NCBI GenBank assembly: GCA_947377285.1
Contig: CANCFT010000016.1
Location: forward strand, 18,245-82,244
Reading direction: 5' to 3'
Source: Bacteriovoracaceae bacterium
GTDB lineage: Bacteria > Bdellovibrionota > Bacteriovoracia > Bacteriovoracales > Bacteriovoracaceae
Length of the DNA stretch: 64,000 bases
The notes below the pieces were generated by a model. It made no database searches and had not been told where the DNA came from. It saw only the letters and a program-made list of their open reading frames with translations. Both the position numbers and the translations under genes were made by a program. This document shows, piece after piece, positions 8,660-17,991 of this stretch (the stretch's first letter is position 1; the number at the start of each line of letters is the position of its first letter).

Positions 8660-10681
8660 ATGAACAGAATATTACTGACATTCACATTTTGTCTTTTTTC
8701 TTTAATTTCAAAGGCACAAGATGGCATCGATAAATTATATAACTTATCAGAAGATGTTCGCGATATTGTTTTAAAATCACCTGGTGGTCATCCCATGCCA
8801 GATCATCAATTTGAACTTAATATTCAACAAGCTGATCAAGTTAAAGCATTAGCATCATTAGATGATGATATGAGAGCACACCTTGAAGCAATCATTGAAG
8901 AAAGAGATTGTAATTTAAATACAAGAGATTCTATTCAAGTTGAAAATGAAAATCTCAAATTAACTTCAAAAATTAAAAATCGTGATTATGAAATCAACGC
9001 ACTTGTTATTTCAAGTGATTCAAAATATGAACAACGTGCACGTGAGCGTTTTTCAAATGATGATTATTTTAATTTTATGTGGAGCAGTTTTAAAAATGGG
9101 AAAAAAGGAACTTCTGAAATTTTTTCAATAGATATGCTTGTTGATAAATTTAAAAAAAATCATTCAGAAATTAAATTTGATAATCTCGATATTGTAAAAA
9201 AAGAAACATTGCTAAATACATACGCTGAAAGTTTACTAGAAACGACGATTCCGAAAGGACTTGTCATGAAAGAATTAGCTTTTCAAAATTTGGTTAATCA
9301 CCCCAAAGATTGGAAATCAACTTTATTAGAAGCAAAAGATAAATTAACAGTAGATCAGAAAATTGACTTAATTTCAAAACTTGGTGGAAAATTCAGTGAC
9401 AGATATAATTACAATAGGGCCGATGTTCAATTAAACGCGGGGGGCGTTTTTATCGATACTGAAGAATTACTAAATTCAGTTCAAAACGGAAACCCAGGTG
9501 GAATTTGTCGTGACATCGCTCTAGCTCAAACTCAGATGCTTAAAGTGCTAGGGTTCAAGAATAATTACGTTGTTGCCTATAAAAGCTTGACTGGATTTCA
9601 TGCAACAGTAATAACGGAAAATCCTGATACTGGAAAAATTGTTAAATTCAATTATTTTGAAGCAAGCGAAGTTAAAAAAGGGTCAGGTACTGAAGCGTTA
9701 GTCCAAGACAATTTATTACCAGATCACGGTCTTGGTTTTAGAATTTACAATTCAGATGGAACAGCTTTGACTAGAGTACCTTCAGAATTAGGGCAAATGT
9801 TAAAAGATACTGCAGGTGGAAGCTCAGATCGAAATTTTGCTCCAAGAAATTTTAGTTTGACTAGTGTAGGCTTTAAAACACCCTTAACAGATGGAAGTCT
9901 ATTTACCGGGAAGACCTCTCTAGGTGAATCACTTTATGGAGTTTCTTTATATAAAAATACAGCGATTAATGAAAATGTAAAAATTGGAATTGGTGCTTCA
10001 CTTTCGAAGTTAGAAGGAAATAAGGATTCACTTAAAATGGAGCAAACAAATTTATACTTATTAGTGAATTCCGAACTTACATCTCCAACTAAAAAAATAG
10101 GTTCATTTGAAACTACTGCTTTTATAGGTGGATCAACTGAAGTACTGGTCTCTAATGTTAAAGAAAAGTCATTTTATGGAAATCAGATAAATGAAGCCAA
10201 TTCAGAAATTGACGCAAATGTCGATATTATTATGGGAGTTAAAGCGAAAGTTAATTTAAATGACAATAAAACGGTTGTTGATAGTTCAATCTACTCAACT
10301 TTTTATCCTGATTGGAATCATGTTGCAAGTATTGATCGCCAAAAACTAGTTATTGATAGTTTTGTAGTGAAGTCCGGCGTCTCTCGTCAGATTACAGATG
10401 AAACAAAAGCTTTGATTGATACAGCAGTTATCGTAAAAAATTATGGATCAAGCATTTTGATAAAAGCAGCCTATGAAGATAATATGAAAAATTCTCGATA
10501 TGTTGCCGGTGTAGCTGCTCCAATCTCAAAAGACATGCCTACTTTTTTACCTGGGGGTGAAAAAAGAAGTTTCATTGGAGTAGAGAAATCTTCAGTGCGC
10601 ACAATTTTTTCAATTATGTACGAGAGAAACTTTGATAACCAAACGAATAATTTAAATATCAAAGGCGAAGTGAAATTTTAG
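8660..10681 (+). CDS. Secreted protein with transglutaminase-like core and barrel-like C-terminus
   Basis: A protein of 673 residues from the ATG at 8660 (TTG at 8651 would add three). A signal peptide ends near ISKAQ. A charged, probably helical part follows to about residue 250. Next comes a putative transglutaminase/papain-like core: Cys283 in GGICRDIALAQ, His314 in TGFHATVITENPDTG and a following acidic/Asn segment (KFNYFE). From about residue 390 on there are alternating hydrophobic/polar stretches, ending in ...IKGEVKF with a terminal Phe as in outer-membrane barrels. A surface-displayed cysteine peptidase or crosslinker is the best guess. The enzyme assignment rests on local motifs only. 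Confidence 0.7.
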   Translation: MNRILLTFTFCLFSLISKAQDGIDKLYNLSEDVRDIVLKSPGGHPMPDHQFELNIQQADQVKALASLDDDMRAHLEAIIEERDCNLNTRDSIQVENENLKLTSKIKNRDYEINALVISSDSKYEQRARERFSNDDYFNFMWSSFKNGKKGTSEIFSIDMLVDKFKKNHSEIKFDNLDIVKKETLLNTYAESLLETTIPKGLVMKELAFQNLVNHPKDWKSTLLEAKDKLTVDQKIDLISKLGGKFSDRYNYNRADVQLNAGGVFIDTEELLNSVQNGNPGGICRDIALAQTQMLKVLGFKNNYVVAYKSLTGFHATVITENPDTGKIVKFNYFEASEVKKGSGTEALVQDNLLPDHGLGFRIYNSDGTALTRVPSELGQMLKDTAGGSSDRNFAPRNFSLTSVGFKTPLTDGSLFTGKTSLGESLYGVSLYKNTAINENVKIGIGASLSKLEGNKDSLKMEQTNLYLLVNSELTSPTKKIGSFETTAFIGGSTEVLVSNVKEKSFYGNQINEANSEIDANVDIIMGVKAKVNLNDNKTVVDSSIYSTFYPDWNHVASIDRQKLVIDSFVVKSGVSRQITDETKALIDTAVIVKNYGSSILIKAAYEDNMKNSRYVAGVAAPISKDMPTFLPGGEKRSFIGVEKSSVRTIFSIMYERNFDNQTNNLNIKGEVKF

Positions 10682-10786
10682 TCCCGACTATTTCACTATT
10701 ATAATTAATTTTTTAACATCTTAAATATTCTATGTTTCAATATTGCTTAAGAAGTTTATTTTGTTACAAATTAATAGTGAGGAAAA

Positions 10787-11320
10787 ATGGAAGAAATTGA
10801 AGTACCTTTAGAGCAAAGCCAAGAACATATTCATGAACATGGTCATAACGGCGGTTGGATGGGGAAAGTTGCTCTTTCTACTGCTATGATTGCTGTTATA
10901 GCGGCTATCACGGCTTTAATGGCCGGACACCATTCCAACGAAGCTCTTATCTTGGAAATTCAATCTTCAGATAATTGGAGCCACTATCAAGCAAAAAGCA
11001 TAAAGAGTTCAATTCTAAATTTGAAGTCAGATTTATTAAAAGAAATGGGGAAGCCAACAACTGAATCAGACACAAAGAAATTAGAAGAATATAAACAAGA
11101 ACAAGAAGAAATTTCAAAAGAAGCAAAAGCGAAAGCTCATGAGTCAGAACATCACTTAAAAGCCCATGTTATATTGGCGAAAGCAGTAACTCTTTTTCAA
11201 ATAGCCATTGCAATTTCAGCCATAGCCGTTTTATCAAAGCGAAAACCATTTTGGTATATGAGTTTAGGTTTTGCTGGAATTGGTGTTTTCTTTTTCATTC
11301 AAGGCTGGCTTTTCATTTAA
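10787..11320 (+). CDS. DUF4337 membrane protein
   Basis: A protein of 177 residues with the layout of the DUF4337 family. It has a His-rich start (HIHEHGHNGG), a membrane helix at about 25-47 (TAMIAVIAAITALMAG), the family-typical SDNWSHYQAKSIK segment, a long charged helix at about 75-125, and two further membrane helices at the C-terminus. The function of the family is unknown. GAGG precedes the ATG. The gene is convergent with tatA and probably monocistronic. Confidence 0.85.
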   Translation: MEEIEVPLEQSQEHIHEHGHNGGWMGKVALSTAMIAVIAAITALMAGHHSNEALILEIQSSDNWSHYQAKSIKSSILNLKSDLLKEMGKPTTESDTKKLEEYKQEQEEISKEAKAKAHESEHHLKAHVILAKAVTLFQIAIAISAIAVLSKRKPFWYMSLGFAGIGVFFFIQGWLFI

Positions 11321-11337
11321 TACAGCTAAAATTAAAA

Positions 11338-11625
11338 CTATGCAGAGTGTGGTCCTGACCCTGAGTTAGGATCAACTTCTCGTGCATGAGGTGTGGCCCC
11401 TTCTGGCGTAATCTCAATATCTTTGTGGGCGGTCGGAGTTGTCTTGATTTCCCCAGAAGGATCATGTGGTTTATTTATTTCGCTCATCATCTCGTCTTTA
11501 GCCTTTTGAAATTCTCGAATAGCTTGACCTAAACCTTTTGCTAATTCAGGTAATTTTTTTGGACCTAAAAAAAGAAGTGCAATTAAGAATATAAGAAAGA
11601 GTTCACCGGCACCGATTCCAAACAT
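11338..11625 (-). CDS. tatA: Sec-independent translocase protein TatA
   Basis: A protein of 95 residues with the classic TatA/TatE arrangement. It has a short N-out segment, one membrane helix (ELFLIFLIALLFL), the hinge GPKKLPELAKGLG and an amphipathic helix (QAIREFQKAKDEM), then a polar tail with Pro/Thr/His. It forms the pore-like part of the twin-arginine export system for folded proteins. TatB and TatC are not in this window. The 5' end overlaps the preceding YkgJ-family gene by 43 nt, so the two are co-transcribed. Confidence 0.93.
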   Translation of the reverse strand: MFGIGAGELFLIFLIALLFLGPKKLPELAKGLGQAIREFQKAKDEMMSEINKPHDPSGEIKTTPTAHKDIEITPEGATPHAREVDPNSGSGPHSA

Positions 11626-12269
11626 AAGTACTCACTTTGTAATTGATTATTAATAGGAAGTTTTTTGAATAATTGAGTTGCAAGTGAACCAAAGCTGTTG
11701 TCAGGTAAACTGAGTGCTGCACTCATAATTATTTCAGCAAGTGGCATTGTTTTTGGAACTATTTTTCCATCAGCTTTTGAACATTCTTGTGGATGACTAA
11801 CAACTGCAACTTTTCGACATGTTGCTGGGCGATGCGTATAAATACTACATGCATTATCAACACCAAGAAATATACATCGATTTTTTGAAACAGCACCATG
11901 ACTCCATTCTTTTGATAGTCTTGGTCTTAAAGCCATATTTTGTAGCCGATCTTGGTCTATTGTAGCACCTTCCTTAATGGCCTGATGTAATACAGCTGCA
12001 TCATCATCGGTAATTTCCACTTCAAGGTGGCAGCAAGCTCCACATCCTTTGGCACAAGTTGTACTAATGTGTGAAGAAGCGAGAATTTCTTTTTCAATTA
12101 ATTGATGGAGGAATTTCCCTCTCTCGTAACCAGCAGCGTATTTTGAAAATTCCAAAATATAATTGTTCATTAAATTTTCAACATGCTCAGTAAAACTTTG
12201 ATAATCTTCTATCGTTAAAGTTAATTTATAATTTTCAAATATTGATTTTAAAACTCTGGTGTAAATCAT
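11583..12269 (-). CDS. YkgJ-family cysteine-cluster protein
   Basis: A cytosolic protein of 228 residues with the YkgJ (zinc/iron-chelating) cysteine pattern: CAKGCGACCHLEVEIT near residue 77 and a second cluster, NRCIFL...ACSIYTHRPATCRKV, near 130-150. The HRPATCR motif is diagnostic. These proteins bind a metal through the cysteines, but their function is not established. AAGGA lies ten bases before the ATG. It overlaps and precedes tatA in the same transcript. Confidence 0.88.
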   Translation of the reverse strand: MIYTRVLKSIFENYKLTLTIEDYQSFTEHVENLMNNYILEFSKYAAGYERGKFLHQLIEKEILASSHISTTCAKGCGACCHLEVEITDDDAAVLHQAIKEGATIDQDRLQNMALRPRLSKEWSHGAVSKNRCIFLGVDNACSIYTHRPATCRKVAVVSHPQECSKADGKIVPKTMPLAEIIMSAALSLPDNSFGSLATQLFKKLPINNQLQSEYLCLESVPVNSFLYS

Positions 12270-12410
12270 AATCGAATTTCCTTACAAATTGCGTTAATGA
12301 GATTTTAATTAGGATTTTAATAATTAATAGTAGGCAAGTTTAAGTGCTTTTTGATGTTCAGAATAGTTAGCAGAATTTCAATGAATTTTTAGATTATTGT
12401 AACACTAGTG

Positions 12411-12459
12411 TAATAAATTAGTAATCTTCTAAATGTAAAAGAAGATTACTAATTTATTA
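12411..12459 (-). terminator. Perfect 20-bp inverted repeat after the 12464 gene
   Basis: The arms at 12411-12430 and 12440-12459 are exactly complementary, with a 9-nt loop (AAATGTAAA). The structure starts four bases after the stop of the minus-strand gene. It probably ends that transcript, although no strong U tract follows. The palindrome ACACTAGTGT (12402-12411) directly abuts it. Confidence 0.6.
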
Positions 12460-12463
12460 GTTC

Positions 12464-12892
12464 TTAATTTGAATGAATTTTTTTGAAATCACTTTCACCG
12501 GCCATTGCCACAATTATACTGTCATAAGCTGCGATATTAGTTTTTGTTGCTAATATTTGGCCTTTAGTATTTATAATTGTTAAATCATCAAGATCTCCTC
12601 CATCTGATTCAGCAGATTCACTAATCGCAGCATTGAGCCATTCACCATCAATTAAAATTTTTGCTTCATTTGGTGATAGAATCACCAAGGATGAACAAAG
12701 TGATTTAAAGCCTAAAACATTTTCGTTCTCTGTTGCACTTGCATTGGACACAATTTGAACAATACATTTTTTTGTTTCAATTCTTATATCTTGAAGCAAT
12801 TCTTTTTTTGCAGAAGCTTCAAATGCCATAAGTTGGCATGTTACAAATATGGGCAAGAAGAGACTCGCGATTTTAATTAATTTTATATTCAT
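12464..12892 (-). CDS. Secreted protein of unknown function
   Basis: A protein of 142 residues from the ATG at 12892, chosen because AGGAG lies five bases upstream; an in-frame ATG at 12922 would add ten residues. The signal peptide is about 22 residues (LPIFVTCQLMAFEA/S). The small mature domain has two Cys and many Ser/Ala residues, and no family is recognised. It lies 13 bases downstream of the DUF3465 gene on the same strand, so the two probably act in the same compartment. Confidence 0.75.
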   Translation of the reverse strand: MNIKLIKIASLFLPIFVTCQLMAFEASAKKELLQDIRIETKKCIVQIVSNASATENENVLGFKSLCSSLVILSPNEAKILIDGEWLNAAISESAESDGGDLDDLTIINTKGQILATKTNIAAYDSIIVAMAGESDFKKIHSN

Positions 12893-12905
12893 ATATTCTC
12901 CTAAA

Positions 12906-13394
12906 TTAATATTTTGTTCCATTTAAAATGACATATCCAGCTTCATGTCCATGTGGACTTCTGTGTACCCAGTGAATGATTCCACCATCTGGAGATGGTG
13001 GGTAAGAACCAGTTTGGGCAATTGAAGTAATATAGTCTCCACAAGCTTCGGCCGGCATACCAATTGATGGAACCGGTAGGCTGCCAAAAGATAAGTTATA
13101 AATAACTTCGATATGATCAGTAGGATTTGGTCCAATTTTTAATGAAAAATGCCTGTGGCCAGAATGGTCTGGAAAAACTTGGTCAACTGTACCTTGAATA
13201 CGGGCCCTGGCAAGAAAAGCATTGGCCGTACTTGATTTCCATTTAATAATTTGTTCATTGATGACATCTAGTGGTTTTCCATGATCCATACATGTTTCAT
13301 CAAGAGCTGCTTCTGCTGAAATAGCATTAAAATTAATTGAAAATAACATTAAAAAAGAAAAAATTACTAACTTAATCCTGGCGACTGAATCCAT
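12906..13394 (-). CDS. DUF3465-family secreted protein
   Basis: A protein of 162 residues with a signal peptide (to about AISAEA). The mature domain matches DUF3465 in order and motifs: an N-terminal Cys, ARIQGTVDQVFPDHSGHRHFSL, a mid-domain YNL segment, and the diagnostic C-terminal GGIIHWVHRSPHGHEAGYV. The family is small and periplasmic, with an OB-like shape and conserved histidines; its function is unknown. AAGGAG lies five bases before the ATG. It is the first gene of a two-gene operon. Confidence 0.85.
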   Translation of the reverse strand: MDSVARIKLVIFSFLMLFSINFNAISAEAALDETCMDHGKPLDVINEQIIKWKSSTANAFLARARIQGTVDQVFPDHSGHRHFSLKIGPNPTDHIEVIYNLSFGSLPVPSIGMPAEACGDYITSIAQTGSYPPSPDGGIIHWVHRSPHGHEAGYVILNGTKY

Positions 13395-13703
13395 CTAATC
13401 TCCTTATTGTTGAAGCAAAAAAATTACTTTTGCATTTATTTAAATATTCATAACTTTTTTATGTAGGTTCAGGCAAAGTTTTCAAGTTCATTATTGGTTT
13501 TTTATCAAAACGTAATCTTTAAGCAAGAATGAAGCAATCTTATGATAAATTTCAACTAAAATCAGTTATTATTTGCGAAAGTAAATGAGGATTGATTGCA
13601 ATTTACTAAAGGATTAATTTTTATTTATGAGATTTATAGGAATAATTTAAATTACTTTATTTCAATCTAATCAAATTATAATTAAGTGAAAAAAAATAAG
13701 TCA
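13395..13703. other. Very AT-rich gap, nothing recognised
   Basis: No open frame with a ribosome site and no strong hairpin was found in this 309-base stretch. It presumably contains the promoter of the DUF3465 operon near 13400-13450. Confidence 0.4.
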
Positions 13704-13856
13704 TTATATTTTTTTATTTTGATTGGCAATTGGTAGGCAATTTAGCACCGTTGGTGTTTTGATTGGTGGGAAGTACATTCCAGATGTATTTGTGGGCTCC
13801 AAACCAATAATAGATGTGTTTATTATAATCGAAAGAATAATGCTTAGTTTTCTCAT
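13704..13856 (-). CDS. Small secreted peptide, 50 residues
   Basis: The ATG at 13856 is preceded by a full AAGGAGG four bases away, one of the strongest ribosome sites in the window. The product has a basic start (MRKLS), a hydrophobic stretch of Ile/Leu to about residue 18, then a short Pro/Thr-rich tail (FPPIKTPTVLNC) with a single Cys. It looks like a signal peptide or membrane anchor followed by a mature peptide of about 30 residues, but there is no canonical lipobox. No family is recognised. Its isolation in a 550-base gap and the perfect RBS support real translation. Confidence 0.55.
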   Translation of the reverse strand: MRKLSIILSIIINTSIIGLEPTNTSGMYFPPIKTPTVLNCLPIANQNKKI

Positions 13857-13944
13857 CGTGCCTCCTTGAGAATACCTAGCTATATTTCATAATTTTAATT
13901 TAAAAATAAATAGATTTTTTAAATTACTTATAAATTAAATTAAA

Positions 13945-14874
13945 TTATTTAAATATACTTGTTGGTAAAAAATCTTTTAACAACAATGTTGCCATTTCAG
14001 TCGTTGATGTAGGAGTTACGACTTGTGGTGAAGACATTGGAAGTGGTGTTGGCATTGGAGTCGGAGTTAATAACTCAGCCACTAAATTATTAGCTTGAAT
14101 AACTTGGGCCATCTTTGGTGTATTTTTATTGGTAGCAAGAATTTTCAAGTTTTCAGCTTGAGCAATTTGATTTTTTAATTCAGTAGAAGTTGCGAGCATT
14201 TCCAGGCGGATTTCTAATTTATGTAAATAATCAGCTTTGTATTTATGAGTATTTGAATGATATCTAGCATACCACCGACGGTCAGTTTTTTCATATCTTT
14301 GTTTAATGATATTTAATATTTGGGCCATTTTTTCTAAGGCATACTCTTGATCTTCTTTTACTTTCTCTTTAACCATGAGAGGAAGGTTCATGCGATTAAA
14401 TTCTTTATTCCAAACTTTTACATTTATTTGAGCCAGTGAAAGGTCTCCAGTACTGGAAACTTTATCAGTTTGGAAATTACTTTCTGTATCTATGATGGCC
14501 ACAAAAACTTGTGGTTCTATATTATATTTTTTTATAGCCACTGACATTTGAGAAGCAATAGTATCGCGCTCTTCTTCATCTAATTCAGGTTGAACAACGG
14601 CGATCATATTAGCTATAACGAATGCATCATTTGCATATGGTTTTTTATCAAAATTTTGAAATATAGGAGGAAGACTCGTCGCCACTTCAGAACAAAATTT
14701 ATTATAACCTTTAAACGGAACTGGTTTTGCGACAATGACTTTTGGTGGAGTCGGTTCGATATTTTTAACGACTAACTCAGGGATCGGTTTTGTACTAGAG
14801 CAACTCTCTACGAACAAAATGGTTAATAGAAGTAGGGAAGATTTTTTTAAATTTTTTGATATTAAATTTTTCAT
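13945..14874 (-). CDS. Lytic transglycosylase-like (SLT domain) lipoprotein
   Basis: A protein of 309 residues from the ATG at 14874 (14892 is an alternative). The N-terminus has a hydrophobic segment ending in VESCSS, a plausible but non-ideal lipobox. The SLT goose-type lysozyme motifs are present: IEPQVFVAIIDTESNF with the catalytic Glu in TES, then SSTGDLSLAQIN and a later Trp-Tyr-rich RRWYARYHS. It should cleave peptidoglycan glycan strands in the periplasm. The C-terminal 80 residues form a charged helix followed by a Pro/Thr-rich tail (TPTPMPTPLPM). Confidence 0.82.
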   Translation of the reverse strand: MKNLISKNLKKSSLLLLTILFVESCSSTKPIPELVVKNIEPTPPKVIVAKPVPFKGYNKFCSEVATSLPPIFQNFDKKPYANDAFVIANMIAVVQPELDEEERDTIASQMSVAIKKYNIEPQVFVAIIDTESNFQTDKVSSTGDLSLAQINVKVWNKEFNRMNLPLMVKEKVKEDQEYALEKMAQILNIIKQRYEKTDRRWYARYHSNTHKYKADYLHKLEIRLEMLATSTELKNQIAQAENLKILATNKNTPKMAQVIQANNLVAELLTPTPMPTPLPMSSPQVVTPTSTTEMATLLLKDFLPTSIFK

Positions 14875-15039
14875 GAAGTGATTATAAACCAAAATGCTTG
14901 GAGATTGTGCTGGCCTGAGTTTTTTACACGATTGGTGCCATTTTGGCTTTTTTTAAAGGCAAAATGTATTCAATTCATTGGGGATAAAGTACTATAAATA
15001 CAAACCGTTAAATGTTTTATAAAGTCTGCACCAATTTTT

Positions 15040-17991
15040 TTAAGGCATACATTTTAATCCGCTTTTTAAACTCGATTGATTAAATAAATCAATGTCTAAT
15101 GCATTGACGATTCCATCATGATTAAAATCCCCATTTGACCACCACATTCCAGTTTTATTAATATTACTTAGAATGATCGTACAATCTGATTGATCGACAA
15201 TTCCATCCATATTGGCGTCTCCTGGCAATAACATCATGGACATCATTGCATCCCATTTTTGTGAGCCAGCATCACCTGCATTTTCAAGTGAGCCCCATGA
15301 GCCATATTTACTCGGAGAACCAGCGAAAGAGAAATGAACAAATAATTGTTTTCGACCTACAATTTTGTCCCATAGATCATAATATTGGCGATAAAGATCA
15401 TACATTGCTGGATCTGATTGAACCGTCATTTTAGCTTGACTATTTATTACGTTCCCACTTAATCCTTGACCACCTTCATAAGCGACGAGTGGAAGCCCGT
15501 AAGAATTTGCGACATCTAAATCATTCTTAATCCAATTGGCAACAAGCATTCCATTTCCATAATAATTTGGATTAAAATAGGAATTTGCGGCAGTAAAACT
15601 GCTCGGGAAATCACTTAGGGCAACAGATAAATTTGGGCTTTTTAAAACTGATGAATTGTACTTAAGAGTTCCATATTTTAAAGCTGCGATAGTATTTGCT
15701 ACAGAAGAAGACATGACTTCTGAACCAGTATCTCCATCACCTAAGTCAAAATAAGGTGCGACTGCGAGAGCATCAAAATAATTAATGAGCGGGCCATAAC
15801 TAGCTTTAATAAAATCTAGTCCTGAGATTGCTTGTTGGGGCCAAGCGGATTGAATATTAATCATCATTTTGACTTGGCCAGCATGATCGGCAAAAACAGA
15901 TTTAAAAATATCGCTTGTCCGTTTTTCTAATAATCTTGTAAGTTGATTGGCCCGAATATCACTAGAATCCTTTGTTGCAGATGTGCTCCACTTAAGGGCA
16001 GGGTTTAAAAAGGCTGCAATTGCCGTTTTACTCGTTGGAGCAGTAATTGAACAATTTTGGTTTGCTAAGTTAGGTGATCCATTGGCCATGCAATACAGAT
16101 CTGTTGTTTGGTTAAATCCACCATTCCAAACTTCGTTAGAAAATTCAATATGAACTTGTAAGTTAGGATTAATTGCCACTGCTCCAACTGTTGCTGAAGA
16201 AGGTGCGTTTAAGCTACAAGTTGAATTTGTTTTATCTCCAGGTTCGCCATATCGAAATAACCTTGCCATTCGGCATACATAATCATCGGTAGCTCTGACA
16301 GGAATGTTGATCCAAATATTTTTTCCAGTAATATTTGCTAAAGCAATTATATCTTCATAGGCCATTCCTTGAGCAGTTCCACTTCGACTTCCCATCGTTG
16401 GCCATGTTCTTTCTGACCAATTTTGAACAATATTATTATTTGTATAAACTGAATCCATAAACCGTATTGTCGAAAATGCTTTCATTTTTGTAATTATATT
16501 TTTTAGAAAAATCGAATTTTGGTATATTTCTGAAGTTGGAGCAATAATATGAAAATTAGTAATGGCCGCTGAAGCATAGATAAAAAAGAAACCACCACGA
16601 GTTCTTGTTAAATTAAGTGTTGCTGTTTTATGAGTCACTCCATTTACAACTGTCGATGTCACTGTACCTATAGTGACGGGAACACCATTTGCATTTAAAC
16701 TTAGGTTCCCTGTGCCATCCCAAGATACATCATAATTTCCAGTTGGATAGTCTGAAGTAATAGCTGTCCAAGCGGCAGTTGTCGGGTTACCAGTAATATC
16801 GAGTACTGCTTTTGTATTATTTACTACTGATGAATCCCAAGGACCATTATTTCCAGATACGGCCATGGCCATATCTGAATAAATAGCAATATTGTTATAA
16901 TAAGATAAACCAGCAAAATTCATTCCTATATTAAATGGTTGAGGTGTTGTTGAAGTTGCCACTGGTAAAGTTGCAACAGCAGGAACTATTGCATTTGAAT
17001 TCGCTGAAGCTATACTTGTTCCTACGATATTTGTAGCTTTTACAGTAAAAGTATAAGTAGTCCCATTTAATAAACTGTTCATGATTATTGGAGAAGTTGT
17101 TCCAACAACAGTTCGACCACTACTTGAAGTGACAGTGTACGAAGTAATTGGACTTCCGCCATTTGAAGTTGGAATTGTAAAATTAATACTTGCTTGAGAA
17201 TCAGCAGCAGAAGCAATACCAATGATTGGAGCAGTTGGAACACCGGCCGGAATAACGCTCGTCGAATTTAGTGATGATAAGCTCATTCCAACAGAGTTGA
17301 TGGCCTTTACAGAAAATGTATAGGCCACTCCATTAGTTAATCCACTTACGACAATTGGAGTTTGTGTTCCACTTGCCATAATATTTCCAGGATTAGAAGT
17401 CACTTGATATGAAGTTATCACCGCCCCACCATTAGAACTAGGGGCCGTAAAATTAACTGAGACTTGACCATTGCCGCCGACAACTGAACCCATAGTTGGA
17501 GCTTTAGGTATTGTTAATACAATGACTGGAGTTACTATAGGAATTATTGTAGGAGTCGGTGTTGGATTTGGTAAATTGATTAGAGTTAAAGTTGGTGTTG
17601 GCGTAGGGGTTGGAACAACTGGTATTGAAAAATTTTGAATTGGTATAATGCTATTAGAAGTTGCAGAAGCAGCACTACTGCCATCTAAGGAATTTGATTT
17701 AACTACAAAAGTATAGGCTAATCCGTTTGTAAGTCCTGAAACAGTGATTGGAGATGAAACCGCGGTATTAGTTATATTTCCAGGATTTGAGATCACTGTA
17801 TAAGAAGTAATGATAGAACCAATAATTGCTTTTGGTGGTGAAAAAGAGATTGTCGCTTGAGTATCTCCTGCAATGGCAGTTGCCATTATGGGTATATTTT
17901 TATTACTCGTTTTTAATGTTGTTTTACTTTGTGGCACGCAACTCGAAATTATTAAAAATAAAACCACTAATAAAAGCTCAAATATTTTCAT
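15040..17991 (-). CDS. Surface lipoprotein: FN3 repeats, clan-A-like glycosidase, dockerin-like end
   Basis: A protein of 983 residues from the ATG at 17991 (TTG at 17997 possible). The lipobox is LIISSC. Three fibronectin-III repeats lie at about 36-122, 165-252 and 253-340; a Pro/Thr linker (TPTPTPT) separates the first two. The large domain at about 350-905 resembles clan GH-A glycosidases, with candidate acid/base Glu620 in EFSNEVWNG and nucleophile Glu839 in VAYEGGQGL. The C-terminus carries two Ca-binding dockerin-like loops (GDANMDGIVDQSDC and GDFNHDGIVNALDID). A cell-surface polysaccharide hydrolase is the likely role; its substrate is unknown. Confidence 0.8.
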   Translation of the reverse strand: MKIFELLLVVLFLIISSCVPQSKTTLKTSNKNIPIMATAIAGDTQATISFSPPKAIIGSIITSYTVISNPGNITNTAVSSPITVSGLTNGLAYTFVVKSNSLDGSSAASATSNSIIPIQNFSIPVVPTPTPTPTLTLINLPNPTPTPTIIPIVTPVIVLTIPKAPTMGSVVGGNGQVSVNFTAPSSNGGAVITSYQVTSNPGNIMASGTQTPIVVSGLTNGVAYTFSVKAINSVGMSLSSLNSTSVIPAGVPTAPIIGIASAADSQASINFTIPTSNGGSPITSYTVTSSSGRTVVGTTSPIIMNSLLNGTTYTFTVKATNIVGTSIASANSNAIVPAVATLPVATSTTPQPFNIGMNFAGLSYYNNIAIYSDMAMAVSGNNGPWDSSVVNNTKAVLDITGNPTTAAWTAITSDYPTGNYDVSWDGTGNLSLNANGVPVTIGTVTSTVVNGVTHKTATLNLTRTRGGFFFIYASAAITNFHIIAPTSEIYQNSIFLKNIITKMKAFSTIRFMDSVYTNNNIVQNWSERTWPTMGSRSGTAQGMAYEDIIALANITGKNIWINIPVRATDDYVCRMARLFRYGEPGDKTNSTCSLNAPSSATVGAVAINPNLQVHIEFSNEVWNGGFNQTTDLYCMANGSPNLANQNCSITAPTSKTAIAAFLNPALKWSTSATKDSSDIRANQLTRLLEKRTSDIFKSVFADHAGQVKMMINIQSAWPQQAISGLDFIKASYGPLINYFDALAVAPYFDLGDGDTGSEVMSSSVANTIAALKYGTLKYNSSVLKSPNLSVALSDFPSSFTAANSYFNPNYYGNGMLVANWIKNDLDVANSYGLPLVAYEGGQGLSGNVINSQAKMTVQSDPAMYDLYRQYYDLWDKIVGRKQLFVHFSFAGSPSKYGSWGSLENAGDAGSQKWDAMMSMMLLPGDANMDGIVDQSDCTIILSNINKTGMWWSNGDFNHDGIVNALDIDLFNQSSLKSGLKCMP

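Noticed and set aside
17500..17640. Low-complexity repeat in DNA
   Set aside because: It encodes the Pro/Thr linker between FN3 modules and is not a separate element.
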